A DNA stretch of 38,195 nucleotides from Pseudomonas fluorescens (GTDB lineage: Bacteria > Pseudomonadota > Gammaproteobacteria > Pseudomonadales > Pseudomonadaceae). Where the stretch lies: assembly GCF_018614775.1 (NCBI RefSeq), contig NZ_JAGGOF010000105.1:1-38195 (forward strand), written 5' to 3'. Every line of letters starts with the position of its first letter. Position 1 is the stretch's first letter. Under the pieces are notes generated by a model. That model saw only the letters and a list, made by a program, of their open reading frames with translations. It was not told where the DNA came from and did not search any database. This document shows positions 24,478 to 32,084 of this stretch, one piece after another. A program made the translations under genes and the position numbers.

Positions 24478-24519
24478 GTGATCCTGCTACGCCTGCATTT
24501 GTAACCCTATGCTTGAGTA

Positions 24520-24792
24520 TCAGCGGCTTATGGCACCATCGACATTACGACTCACCACCTCCAACACATCCGAACCCTCTCGCAAAAGCAGGTACGCAGC
24601 GTTGGTGAAACGATACAGATCACCATCGTCGATGCCCTTGATCGTGACCGAGGTGATGCTTTCCAGAAGATCCGTTCCGGCCTTGATGCGATTGAGGGCG
24701 CTCTCGACCAGCATCCCGGTAGGCATCTGGCTGTCGATCAGCAGAACGGGGCAATCAGGGTTATTGGTTTGCAGCGGTATGTAATGCGACAT
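24520..24792 (-). CDS. 90-aa protein of unknown function
   Basis: This small soluble protein is predicted to be mostly helical from about residue 23 (PTGMLVESALNRIKAGTDLL). No motif or family is recognised. AAGGAG lies 9 nt upstream of the ATG, which supports real translation. It sits 42 nt upstream of the 244-aa gene on the same strand, so it may be the first gene of a three-gene operon ending in the PIN nuclease. It is divergent from the XRE regulator. Confidence 0.62.
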   Translation of the reverse strand: MSHYIPLQTNNPDCPVLLIDSQMPTGMLVESALNRIKAGTDLLESITSVTIKGIDDGDLYRFTNAAYLLLREGSDVLEVVSRNVDGAISR

Positions 24793-24870
24793 GTGTAAGA
24801 CTCCTTGTCAGACGTACTGATATGGATAGGCCGCTGTATTCGAACGCTACCAATCCTGGATCTGAATCAA

Positions 24871-24891
24871 GATAACTGAAAATCAGATATC
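24871..24891. promoter_or_regulatory. Imperfect palindrome in divergent promoter region, candidate XRE operator
   Basis: GATAaCTGA and TCAGaTATC form a 21-bp palindrome with a 3-nt centre and one mismatched pair. It overlaps a perfect CAGATATCTG palindrome at 24884-24893. It lies 80 nt from the 90-aa gene start and 18-48 nt from the possible XRE starts. Position and symmetry suit an HTH-dimer operator; binding is inferred. Confidence 0.5.
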
Positions 24892-24938
24892 TGGAAAGTA
24901 GATATAGCGTGACAGATCGAATTACCACAGACGCCGCC

Positions 24939-25187
24939 ATGACCAAAGCTATCTATCGACGCGAACATGATGTTTTTCTTCAGGTTCTCAAGCGCATGCG
25001 TATCGCTTCCGGTTTAACCCAGGCGCAATGTTCAACGGCGCTGGGCAGGCCACAGTCTTTCATGAGCGACGTTGAACGAGGGGTGAGAAGGCTGGACACG
25101 GTTCAGTTGCGGGATCTGTGTTTGGTGCTAGGCACGAACCTGACGAGCTTCTCTGCTGATTACGAAGCTGCTCTCAACGACGAGTGA
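24939..25187 (+). CDS. XRE-family HTH transcriptional regulator
   Basis: This 82-aa single-domain DNA-binding protein has the Cro/C1-type helix-turn-helix at about residues 18-70: MRIASGLTQAQCSTALGRPQ, then SFMSDVERGVRRLDTVQLRDL and LVLGTNL. The SxVERGxRRLD segment is typical. ATG 24939 gives the compact form; an in-frame GTG at 24909 would add 10 residues. Neither has a strong ribosome site. It is divergent from the 90-aa/244-aa/PIN genes, so it is a likely repressor of them or of itself through the palindrome at 24871. Confidence 0.8.
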   Translation: MTKAIYRREHDVFLQVLKRMRIASGLTQAQCSTALGRPQSFMSDVERGVRRLDTVQLRDLCLVLGTNLTSFSADYEAALNDE

Positions 25188-25218
25188 TTCTCTCAGCTTT
25201 TGCGAAAACAGTTTTCGG

Positions 25219-25247
25219 AAGCCCAGTCTTTACGACTCAGGGCTTTC
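25219..25247. terminator. Terminator stem after XRE gene, inverted relative of the island-flank stem
   Basis: AAGCCC ... GGGCTT with inner AGTC/GACT forms a stem-loop 32 nt after the XRE stop. Read on the minus strand it closely matches the stem at 23112 (AAAGCCC, GAGTCGTAA, GAC, TG, GGCTT). It is the right border of the accessory region; the next gene is core-like. Confidence 0.6.
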
Positions 25248-25273
25248 TATAAGCGATAAGCGCTGATTTCCAC

Positions 25274-25882
25274 TCAACGCTTGCGCAACGCCTCCAGCCG
25301 CGCCGGCAGGTCTTCCTTGGGGAAGCGCTTGTGCAACGCAAGCAGCTTCTCATCCGCCACCTTGGTATCCCCGGCCTGGCGCAGGCGCAGGATTTCCAAC
25401 AGGCCTTGCTCCAGGGACGGCAGTGCGGCAGGCGCCGGTTTGCTCATTTTCGCCTTGGGTTCATCCGCCAGGGATTGCACCGGGCTTGCCGGGGCCGGGG
25501 CCATTTCGGCCTGGGGTGCCATGCGCGCCATCGGCGCAGGAGCGGGCTTGGTGGGGGTGGCTGCAAGGGCTGGCGCCTGGCGGCTGGAAAAGTCCAGCGA
25601 GGCCGGCTCAACCAAGTCGTCTTGAGGCACTGGCGAGCGCAGCACCAGGCCGATCATCAGCGCCACACCCGCGACTGTGGCAAATGCCATTTGCCAGCGC
25701 GGCTGTTGGCAAGCCTGCAGCCAGCGTTGCCACAGGCTCGGTTGGGGCGCAGGGGCTTCGCGGCGGGCGGCGGCCAGGATGAAGGCGTCCAGGGAAGCGG
25801 GCGGCTCGCCGCTGGTGTGTTGGCGGAAATGCTCGATCAGACCCTCGTCGTTGGGATCCTGGATGTTCTTGGAATCAATCAT
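25274..25882 (-). CDS. Putative anti-sigma factor, single-TM
   Basis: This 202-aa protein has a cytoplasmic N-terminus (1-60), one TM segment at about 64-81 (MAFATVAGVALMIGLVL), a Pro/Ala-rich periplasmic stretch and a C-terminal helical pair (LLEILRLRQAGDTKVADEK). Its ATG overlaps the ECF sigma gene stop (ATGA), the usual arrangement for a cognate anti-sigma factor. No zinc-binding HxxxCxxC motif is present. Function is therefore assigned from context and topology. Confidence 0.7.
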   Translation of the reverse strand: MIDSKNIQDPNDEGLIEHFRQHTSGEPPASLDAFILAAARREAPAPQPSLWQRWLQACQQPRWQMAFATVAGVALMIGLVLRSPVPQDDLVEPASLDFSSRQAPALAATPTKPAPAPMARMAPQAEMAPAPASPVQSLADEPKAKMSKPAPAALPSLEQGLLEILRLRQAGDTKVADEKLLALHKRFPKEDLPARLEALRKR

Positions 25883-26451
25883 GCGGGTACCTCCTCGGCC
25901 AGCAGTCGATGCAATTTCTGCTGGGCGTAACGCAAGCGGCTTTTCGCGGTTTCCAGCGGGACGCCGGTCAGGACGGCAATCTGCGGCAACTCAAGTTCGC
26001 CATGCAAGCGCAGCAGGAAGACTTCCCGCTGAACTTCGGGCAACGCCTGTAACGCGGCGTCCAGGCGCGCCTGGTCCCGGCTCAGGCTCAACTGTTGCTC
26101 GGGGTTGTCAGTGTCATCGGGTTGGACGTGCAACTGTTCGTCGTAGCTGTCATGCAGCGGGTTGTGAACACCGTGCTTGCGCCAATGGTCGATCAAGCGG
26201 TTGCGGGCAATCTGGAACAGCCAGGTACGAAAACTTGCCCGCCCCTGTGGCTGGGTCGTGCTGCGGATCAGGCTGAGCCAGGTGTCCTGGAAGACTTCTT
26301 CGGCCAGCTCGGCTTTATTGCTCAAGGACACGAGGAAACGATAAAGCCCCAGGCGATGGCGGGCGTACAAGGCTTCGAAAGAAGTCCCGTCACCGTTGCG
26401 GTAGCGGGCCAGCAGTGCTTCGTCGCTGGCAGAGTCAATCGGGGCGGGCAT
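25879..26451 (-). CDS. ECF-type RNA polymerase sigma factor
   Basis: This 190-aa protein has region 2 at about residues 25-92 (FEALYARHRLGLYRFL, EEVFQDTWLS, FRTWLFQIARNRLIDHWRK) and region 4 at about 130-185 (ALPEVQREVFLLRLHGELEL, LPQIAVLTGVPLETAKSRL). It directs polymerase to a small regulon, probably envelope-related, given the anti-sigma factor and VWA lipoprotein beside it. The ATG at 26451 is chosen by domain start and AAGGAG about 11 nt upstream; the open frame extends 49 codons into the REPIN, which is not coding. Confidence 0.92.
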   Translation of the reverse strand: MPAPIDSASDEALLARYRNGDGTSFEALYARHRLGLYRFLVSLSNKAELAEEVFQDTWLSLIRSTTQPQGRASFRTWLFQIARNRLIDHWRKHGVHNPLHDSYDEQLHVQPDDTDNPEQQLSLSRDQARLDAALQALPEVQREVFLLRLHGELELPQIAVLTGVPLETAKSRLRYAQQKLHRLLAEEVPA

Positions 26452-26508
26452 TTGGATGGCGGACTCCTTCCAATTGAAATGCGGTTCTACGAGCAGCACA
26501 GGTCCACT

Positions 26509-26597
26509 GTGGGAGCGAGCCTGCTCGCGAAGGCGGTGCGACAGTCGATAGAAATACTGACTGTCAAACCGCCTTCGCGAGCAGGCTCGCTCCCACA
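26509..26597. repeat. REPIN between VWA gene and ECF sigma gene
   Basis: An inverted pair from TGTGGGAGCGAGCCTGCTCG to CGAGCAGGCTCGCTCCCACA surrounds an inner AAGGCGGT/ACCGCCTT stem. It lies 15 nt downstream of the VWA stop and 57 nt upstream of the sigma gene start. It is the most regular copy in the window. Confidence 0.88.
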
Positions 26598-26612
26598 TGG
26601 ATCCTCGCTGTC

Positions 26613-28292
26613 TCAGGATCCGGGCTTGCTCTCCGGCTTGAGGCTCTGCGCCAGCTCGACCATCTGCACGAACTCGGCGCGCAGTCCGAACGGGTCATCA
26701 CCTCGGGCTGAGCGAGCCAATTGAGCAGTGTCCTTCAAGCTCATCGCTCCAGTGTAGCGCCCGTCCCCCTTGAGCTGCTGCGCAAAGGCCGCCACGGCCG
26801 CCGAAAAGCGCAGGTCATCGCTGGCCTTGCCTTCGCCCTGCGCGCTGATGGGGTGCTCGATCAGTCGGCTGTTGCCGCCTTCAGCGGGCTTGTAGCGTAC
26901 ACGCAACATCGCCATTTCCCCGGCCGTGCCTTCCTGCTTCGGCTGCGCGCTGGCATAACGCAACGGTTCCAACCAACCCTTTTCGCCCTTCGGCACAATT
27001 TCGTACAACGCCGTCACCGTATGCCCTGCACCGATTTCGCCGGCATCGACCTTGTCGTTGTTGAAATCCTCACGCTTGAGCGCACGGTTCTCATAACCCA
27101 ACAGGCGATATTCGCTGACCTGGGCGGGGTTGAATTCCACCTGCAACTTCACGTCCCGCGCCACCACCGCCAAGGTCGAACTGAGCTGGTCCACCAGGAC
27201 TTTGCGCGCTTCGAGCAGGTTGTCGATGTAGGCGTAGTTGCCGTCCCCGGCGTCAGCCAGTTGCTCCATCAGATGCTCGTTGTAGTTATCCACACCAAAG
27301 CCCAGCGTGGTGAGGGAGATACCGCTCTTGCGCTGGTCCACCGCCATTTGCTTGAGGCTGTCGAAGTCACTGACACCGACGTTGAAGTCGCCGTCGGTGG
27401 CCAGCAGGATGCGGTTGATGCCTTGGTCGATAAAGCTCTCCCGGGCCAGCTGATAAGCCAGTTCGATGCCCGAGGCACCAGCAGTGGAGCCACCGGCACT
27501 CAGTTGGTCGATGGCATTGCGGATTTTCACTTTATCGCGGCCCGAAGTAGGTTTGAGCACCACCCGGGACTCGCCGGCATACACCACCAGCGATACCCGG
27601 TCCTGATCGCGCAATTGATCCACCAACAGTTTCAGCGTGCTCTTGACCAGCGGCAGGCCTTCGCGGCGGTCCATGGAGCCGGAAACGTCCACCAGGAACA
27701 CCAGGTTGGCCGGCGCCAGGTCCGCCACGGCGCGGTCGGACGCCTTGATGCCAATGCGCAGCAAACGGGTGTGCGGGTTCCACGGCGACGGCGCGACTTC
27801 GGTGGTCACGCCAAAAGGTGAACCGTCGGTAGGCAGGGCGTAGCTATACGGGAAGTAGTTGACCATTTCCTCCAATCGCACAGCCCCTTCGGGCGGCAGG
27901 CTGCCTTGATTGAGGAAACGTCGCACATTGGCGTAACTGCCGGTGTCGACATCCACGCTGAAGGTCGAGACCGGCGTTTGGGCGACACTATGGACGGGGT
28001 TGTCCGGCAGTTTTTCATATTGCTCGCGCGGTTCACTGCGGTAATCCGCAGCGATGGCATCGTTCGCGACCATCGGCGCGCTCATCGGGGCCGGCGCGAC
28101 CCTACGCTTGAGCGTGGACGGTTGCACGTAGCCAGCCTCGCTTTGCGGTTCGGGCTTGGCAGCCGCAGGCGCGGACTCTTCGGTCCTGGCGGCGTCCCGG
28201 GGCGAAGGCAACCCACAACCGGCCAGCGCCACCAGTAAGGTCACGGCGAAGCCCTGGGCAGCAGGACGCAGGAAGGAAAATGGACGGGACAT
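26613..28292 (-). CDS. VWA-domain lipoprotein, YfbK-like
   Basis: This 559-aa envelope protein has a type II signal with lipobox LAGC (Cys26). A conserved N-terminal block (STFSVDVDTGSYANVRRFL, EEMVNYFPY) precedes a von Willebrand factor A domain from about 195 with intact MIDAS DVSGS (202-206) and TDGDFNVG. A C-terminal DUF3520-like domain follows. The arrangement equals that of E. coli YfbK. VWA domains bind partner proteins through the metal site; the partner is unknown. The ATG at 28292 has GAGG about 9 nt upstream and begins the signal peptide, unlike the start 39 codons earlier. It is upstream of the ECF sigma/anti-sigma pair. Confidence 0.88.
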   Translation of the reverse strand: MSRPFSFLRPAAQGFAVTLLVALAGCGLPSPRDAARTEESAPAAAKPEPQSEAGYVQPSTLKRRVAPAPMSAPMVANDAIAADYRSEPREQYEKLPDNPVHSVAQTPVSTFSVDVDTGSYANVRRFLNQGSLPPEGAVRLEEMVNYFPYSYALPTDGSPFGVTTEVAPSPWNPHTRLLRIGIKASDRAVADLAPANLVFLVDVSGSMDRREGLPLVKSTLKLLVDQLRDQDRVSLVVYAGESRVVLKPTSGRDKVKIRNAIDQLSAGGSTAGASGIELAYQLARESFIDQGINRILLATDGDFNVGVSDFDSLKQMAVDQRKSGISLTTLGFGVDNYNEHLMEQLADAGDGNYAYIDNLLEARKVLVDQLSSTLAVVARDVKLQVEFNPAQVSEYRLLGYENRALKREDFNNDKVDAGEIGAGHTVTALYEIVPKGEKGWLEPLRYASAQPKQEGTAGEMAMLRVRYKPAEGGNSRLIEHPISAQGEGKASDDLRFSAAVAAFAQQLKGDGRYTGAMSLKDTAQLARSARGDDPFGLRAEFVQMVELAQSLKPESKPGS

Positions 28293-28393
28293 GGGTTGAA
28301 CCTCGTGAGTGGATGATCCGTTCACAAGCTCAGACGAGAGGGGGATGCGGTTCGGGTTGACGGCTCGATAATTTTTACAGGACCTGAAAACAA

Positions 28394-28422
28394 CGCCTGG
28401 CCAGCCCAAAGGTGACCAGGCG
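28394..28422 (-). terminator. Terminator after lipoprotein cluster
   Basis: CGCCTGG and CCAGGCG form a 7-bp stem, followed on the minus strand by a T-rich run (TTGTTTTC). It lies 16 nt after the DUF799-like gene stop and ends the lipoprotein operon before the VWA gene. Confidence 0.65.
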
Positions 28423-28438
28423 GTTTACGCCGGGCAGG

Positions 28439-29092
28439 TCAGTCCGAACCGTATTTGGGCGAACGCGGGCCGTACAGGATCCCGGTGCGTTGCCCAGCCG
28501 ACAGCAGCCGCGTACTGGCAATACCGGCAATCGGATGGCCTGCGTCCGTGGAGCTGTTGATCACTTGCTTGACCGCCGCAGTGACCAACATGCCGACCAG
28601 CCCACCGCCGCTGTTATTTCCACCTTCTTCGCTGGAAGCACGAGCGCTGCCCGTCCACAGGGTGGTGCCGCTGCGCAGGTCCACCAGCTTGGCCGAAGCG
28701 GTGACCGCCGTTTCACTGGAGATCAGCATGTAGCGGGTACCGTACTCGCTGATGGTGATGTACAGGGCCGCGTCCGCGCCGAAAATGTCATGCAGCTTGG
28801 CCGGGGCCACACCCTGGATGTCGTTCGGTGTTGTCAGGCCGTTCTGGCGGAAGGTTTCATCCACCAGGGCAATCGGCAACACGTAGTAACCCGCTTCGGC
28901 CAACGGATAGGTCACCTGGGAAACCAGACTGTAGGAAGCCTGCACCTCCGGGGATTCGTTGATCGGCGGCAGCACCAGAATCGACTTGGGACGAGCCTGC
29001 TTGAAGGCCGAATAGTCGACGGTCCTGGGTGCCGCGCAACCTGCCAGCAAGGCCACGGCCAGCAAAGCGCCCGCCCATTTCATAAGGCTCAT
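28439..29092 (-). CDS. DUF799-like outer-membrane lipoprotein
   Basis: This 217-aa protein has a lipobox LLAGC (Cys19) and a body with SILVLPPINESPEVQASYSL, ADAALYITISEYGTRY and SSETAVTASAKLVDLRSG, matching the DUF799 family (GNA1162-like). That family is found beside CsgG-like and DUF4810 genes. The fold resembles TolB N-terminal/CsgG-type periplasmic domains, which suggests a part in an outer-membrane assembly. The ATG overlaps the preceding stop (ATGA). The function of the family is not established. Confidence 0.82.
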   Translation of the reverse strand: MSLMKWAGALLAVALLAGCAAPRTVDYSAFKQARPKSILVLPPINESPEVQASYSLVSQVTYPLAEAGYYVLPIALVDETFRQNGLTTPNDIQGVAPAKLHDIFGADAALYITISEYGTRYMLISSETAVTASAKLVDLRSGTTLWTGSARASSEEGGNNSGGGLVGMLVTAAVKQVINSSTDAGHPIAGIASTRLLSAGQRTGILYGPRSPKYGSD

Positions 29093-29448
29093 TTGACGTC
29101 TCCTGCCTTGGCATTTTTAAGCAACATGTCCATATAAGTCGCAGACTCGGGGAACAGTGCCTTTTCGGTGCGCAACTCCTGCACCATCTGGTCATCCTTG
29201 CCCATGCTCAGGTAGAGCATGCCCAAGTGCGCATGGTAGCCCGGCGGGGCCTTGCGGCCACTGGCGTTGATCTTTTGCAGATCCCGCTCCAATGCCTCGA
29301 CTTGCGCTTCCTTGGGTTCGCCCTTGAAGTATTCGTATACCTGCGGCTGGTAACTTTCCCACTGATACAGGGTCGGAGGCGCCGTCTGGCAACCCGCGAC
29401 TGTCGCGCCCACTGTCAGCGCCAGCGCCAACTTGACTGCCTTGCTCAT
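29089..29448 (-). CDS. DUF4810-like lipoprotein
   Basis: This 119-aa protein has a lipobox VAGC (Cys20) and the family features YQWESYQPQVYEYFKGE, ALERDLQKINASGRKAPPGY and HAHLGMLYLSMGK; the last part looks like a TPR-type helix pair. It is the middle gene of the CsgG-DUF4810-DUF799 set and overlaps the next gene by 4 nt. It probably binds its neighbours at the outer membrane; no enzymatic motif is present. Confidence 0.82.
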   Translation of the reverse strand: MSKAVKLALALTVGATVAGCQTAPPTLYQWESYQPQVYEYFKGEPKEAQVEALERDLQKINASGRKAPPGYHAHLGMLYLSMGKDDQMVQELRTEKALFPESATYMDMLLKNAKAGDVK

Positions 29449-29477
29449 CCTTGTACTGCTCCATTAAAGGTTGCTGA

Positions 29478-30158
29478 TCAGTTGCGTGGGTTCCAGGCCC
29501 CGGCATTGATGCCGTCCACCAGGCGATTGATAGCCTCGCGCATGGCCAGGTCCAGGACCTTGCCATTGAGGGTGGAGTCATAGCTGGCGGTGCCGCCGAA
29601 GCCGATCACTTCACGGTTGGAGAGGGCGTATTCACCCGCGCCCTGGGTGGAATACACCACTTCGGAAGTACTGATGTTGACGATGTTCAGGTTGACCTTG
29701 GCGTAGGCCACTTGAGTCTTGCCACGGCCGAGGATGCCGAACAGCTGGCGGTCGCCGGTCTCTTTGCGGCCGAACTCGGTCACGTCGCCAGTCACTACGT
29801 AGTCAGCGCCCTTGAGCTTTTGCGCAGTCCCTTTGATGGCGGCTTCCTGGGAGATTTCGCTCATGTTGTCGCGATCCAGCACGTTGAAGCGATTGGTCTG
29901 TTGCAAGTGGGTAATCAGGATGGTCTTGGCCTGACCGCCAAGGCGGTCGACACCATCGGAAAAGATTCCACGCATGTAGCTGGAACGGTTATCGAACTTG
30001 CCCACGGCAATCGGCACGCGCACGCCGGAATAAGCAACGCCGGCGCTGGCAACTTTTTCAATCGGCAACGCGCGGGAGCTTTCCGAGGCACAACCGGCCA
30101 CGGTCAGCAACGCTGCGGCGGCGAGGCCGGACAGCAGGACTTTAAACAATGTTTTCAC
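29478..30158 (-). CDS. CsgG/HfaB-like lipoprotein
   Basis: This 226-aa protein has a signal with lipobox VAGC (Cys23). A CsgG-type domain follows: IAVGKFDNRSSY, DRLGGQAKTILITHLQQTNRF, VLDRDNMSEISQEAAIKGT, GADYVVTGDVTEFGRK and AYAKVNLNIVNISTSEVVYS. CsgG forms the curli export channel in enterics, but no csgA/B/E/F genes are here. In this three-gene context the family is more general and its cargo unknown. It begins 46 nt after the 193-aa lipoprotein gene. Confidence 0.87.
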   Translation of the reverse strand: MKTLFKVLLSGLAAAALLTVAGCASESSRALPIEKVASAGVAYSGVRVPIAVGKFDNRSSYMRGIFSDGVDRLGGQAKTILITHLQQTNRFNVLDRDNMSEISQEAAIKGTAQKLKGADYVVTGDVTEFGRKETGDRQLFGILGRGKTQVAYAKVNLNIVNISTSEVVYSTQGAGEYALSNREVIGFGGTASYDSTLNGKVLDLAMREAINRLVDGINAGAWNPRN

Positions 30159-30204
30159 GGGGTACCCCTAAGTGAGAATCAGCGCTGCGCGGTGTTACGA
30201 ATGA

Positions 30205-30786
30205 TCAACGAGACGGGATGGCCAGAAGGTCATCGACGATAAAGCGGCTCAACACACCGGTGTAGTAACGTTCCACATCGGAGTTACCCTTGTTGGTGAG
30301 CGCGCCCAGCATGCTTTTCATGTTCTGCATTTGCCCTATCGCGCCGCCGGGCATCAACCCCTCGCGGGCCTGGGCAAAGTGCAGCACCTCGGTATCGGCC
30401 TTCTTCACCGTGACTTGATAGCTGAAATCGACACTGGCCAGGTACGTACCGTCGGCAACGATACTGTTCATGAAGCCGCCTTGGGTATCCTGGATACGGC
30501 GCGCATAAACCGCGTTTACATCCAGCAGATAGTCGGCGGTTGCCTTGCTCGCGGCATAACGATTGGCATCGAGCAGACGGCCGACCAGGTCGCCGTTCAA
30601 TTGCTCGCGAACGGTTTCGTCGGGCAGAAAGCGTTCATTCTTGCCGACGACTTCGACGTTGAAGGTATCGATCCAATAGGTGGCGTTCCTGGGAATCGCT
30701 ACCGGCGAAGGGGAAACGTAGTAGTCGGGCTTGGAAGCGCAGCCCGCCATGAGGCAGAGCGCCAGCAATGGTGCGAAAAAACGCAT
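30205..30786 (-). CDS. Uncharacterised lipoprotein upstream of csgG-like gene
   Basis: This 193-aa protein has a lipobox LMAGC (Cys16) and no family I can name. The body has RNATYWIDTFNVEVVGKNERF, YLLDVNAVYARRIQ and ASVDFSYQVTVKKADTEVLH, suggesting a beta-rich periplasmic domain. It leads the lipoprotein operon, 46 nt before the CsgG-like gene, so it may be a fourth member of the same complex. The stretch 30787-30975 upstream contains nothing I can identify besides a presumed promoter. Confidence 0.75.
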   Translation of the reverse strand: MRFFAPLLALCLMAGCASKPDYYVSPSPVAIPRNATYWIDTFNVEVVGKNERFLPDETVREQLNGDLVGRLLDANRYAASKATADYLLDVNAVYARRIQDTQGGFMNSIVADGTYLASVDFSYQVTVKKADTEVLHFAQAREGLMPGGAIGQMQNMKSMLGALTNKGNSDVERYYTGVLSRFIVDDLLAIPSR

Positions 30787-30975
30787 GTCTGAATTCGTCC
30801 TTGAACAATTGATTGCAAAGCGCGGCGAATTTTACGGAGTCTGGAGGGCTTCTCAAGCGGTTTCGCTGCTATCGACCAGGTTCAGGTTTCGACAAGGACC
30901 CACCTCACACGCCGAAGCACCGGTCGCTTGATGAACCGGAGCGTTTCCTGGCGCATCGCCGTGACGAGGGCCCAA

Positions 30976-31977
30976 TCAATCAGCTTCGATTTCCACCACG
31001 GTTTTCCCTTGCCCGCGCGCGTCGGCCACTTGCGCAAACGCTTCGTTCACCTCATTCAGGCCGAACCGCCGAGGATCCAGTTTGATCCGCAAGGCCCCGG
31101 CCTCAACCAGCGCCGCCGCTTGGCGGAGGATCTGACCATGGTGCTCGCGGCCCTTGCCGGTCAGCAGCGGCATCAAGGTGAACACGCCGGAATAACTGGC
31201 TCCACGAAATGACAACGGCGCCAGGCTGTGCTGTCCCCAGCCGAGGCAGCTGAGCACATGACCGGTGTAGGTCTTCACGGCGTTGAACGAGGCATCCAGA
31301 GTAGGACCACCAACGGTATCGTAGACAATGTCGAACCCCTCGCCATCGGTGTGCTGGCGCACGTAACTGTCGGTATCCTGGGCTCGGTAGTCGATGGGTG
31401 TGGCACCCAGTTCACGAATGAAATCCAGGCTGCTGGCCGAGCCGGTGGCGTAGACCTCGGCGCCTCGGGCCTTGGCGATTTGTACAGCCATCTGACCGAC
31501 ACCGCCGGCCCCCCCATGAATCAACGTTTGCTGGCCGGGCCGAATGTTGGCGCGGTCCACCAGCCCTTCCCAAGCGGTGATGAACACCAGCGGCAAGGCC
31601 GCTGCTTCACGCATGCTCAAGGAGCGGGGTTTGGGCGCGATCAGACGGGCGTCGACGGCGATGTATTGGGCCAGGGCCCCCTGGGCACCGCCAATTCCTC
31701 CTGCCATGCCGAACACCTCGTCGCCAGGGGCGAAGTCGCTGACGCCTTCGCCGAGTTCGACGACCGTTCCGGCCAGGTCAATACCCAACACGGCGGGCAG
31801 CGGCTGGCGAGCATGGGCGCCGCCGCCTGCCGCGATCTTGGTATCCAGCGGATTGATCCCGGCAGCGTGTACCCGGACCAACACCTGTCCCTTGCCGGGA
31901 ACAGGTCGAGGGATGTGACGCACGATCAGCGGCGCCTGAGCGGTCTCGGCAACGGCGGCAAACATGGTGTTGTTCAT
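30976..31977 (-). CDS. Zinc-independent MDR oxidoreductase (quinone reductase-like)
   Basis: This 333-aa protein is a medium-chain dehydrogenase/reductase. The GroES-like part spans about 1-120 (AAGINPLDTKIAAGGGAHARQ; DLAGTVVELGEGV). The NAD(P) Rossmann domain holds GGAGGVGQMAVQIAKARGA. The zinc ligands of alcohol dehydrogenases are absent, pointing to the quinone oxidoreductase/zeta-crystallin group with NADPH. The substrate is unknown. The ATG at 31977 has GGAGG 8 nt upstream. It is divergent from the LysR gene, which probably controls it. Confidence 0.87.
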   Translation of the reverse strand: MNNTMFAAVAETAQAPLIVRHIPRPVPGKGQVLVRVHAAGINPLDTKIAAGGGAHARQPLPAVLGIDLAGTVVELGEGVSDFAPGDEVFGMAGGIGGAQGALAQYIAVDARLIAPKPRSLSMREAAALPLVFITAWEGLVDRANIRPGQQTLIHGGAGGVGQMAVQIAKARGAEVYATGSASSLDFIRELGATPIDYRAQDTDSYVRQHTDGEGFDIVYDTVGGPTLDASFNAVKTYTGHVLSCLGWGQHSLAPLSFRGASYSGVFTLMPLLTGKGREHHGQILRQAAALVEAGALRIKLDPRRFGLNEVNEAFAQVADARGQGKTVVEIEAD

Positions 31978-32084
31978 GACGGTAAACCTCCGATGAGTGG
32001 GCAGGTTCATAGTGCGAGCAGGGGCACATTCCGATAAGTAAGCAATAATGGATAGGATTTATTCCAGACAAAGGCCCAATCGGT

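Noticed and set aside
29478..30158. Curli secretion locus
   Set aside because: The CsgG-like protein lacks csgA, csgB, csgE or csgF neighbours, and the DUF4810/DUF799 context points to a different assembly.
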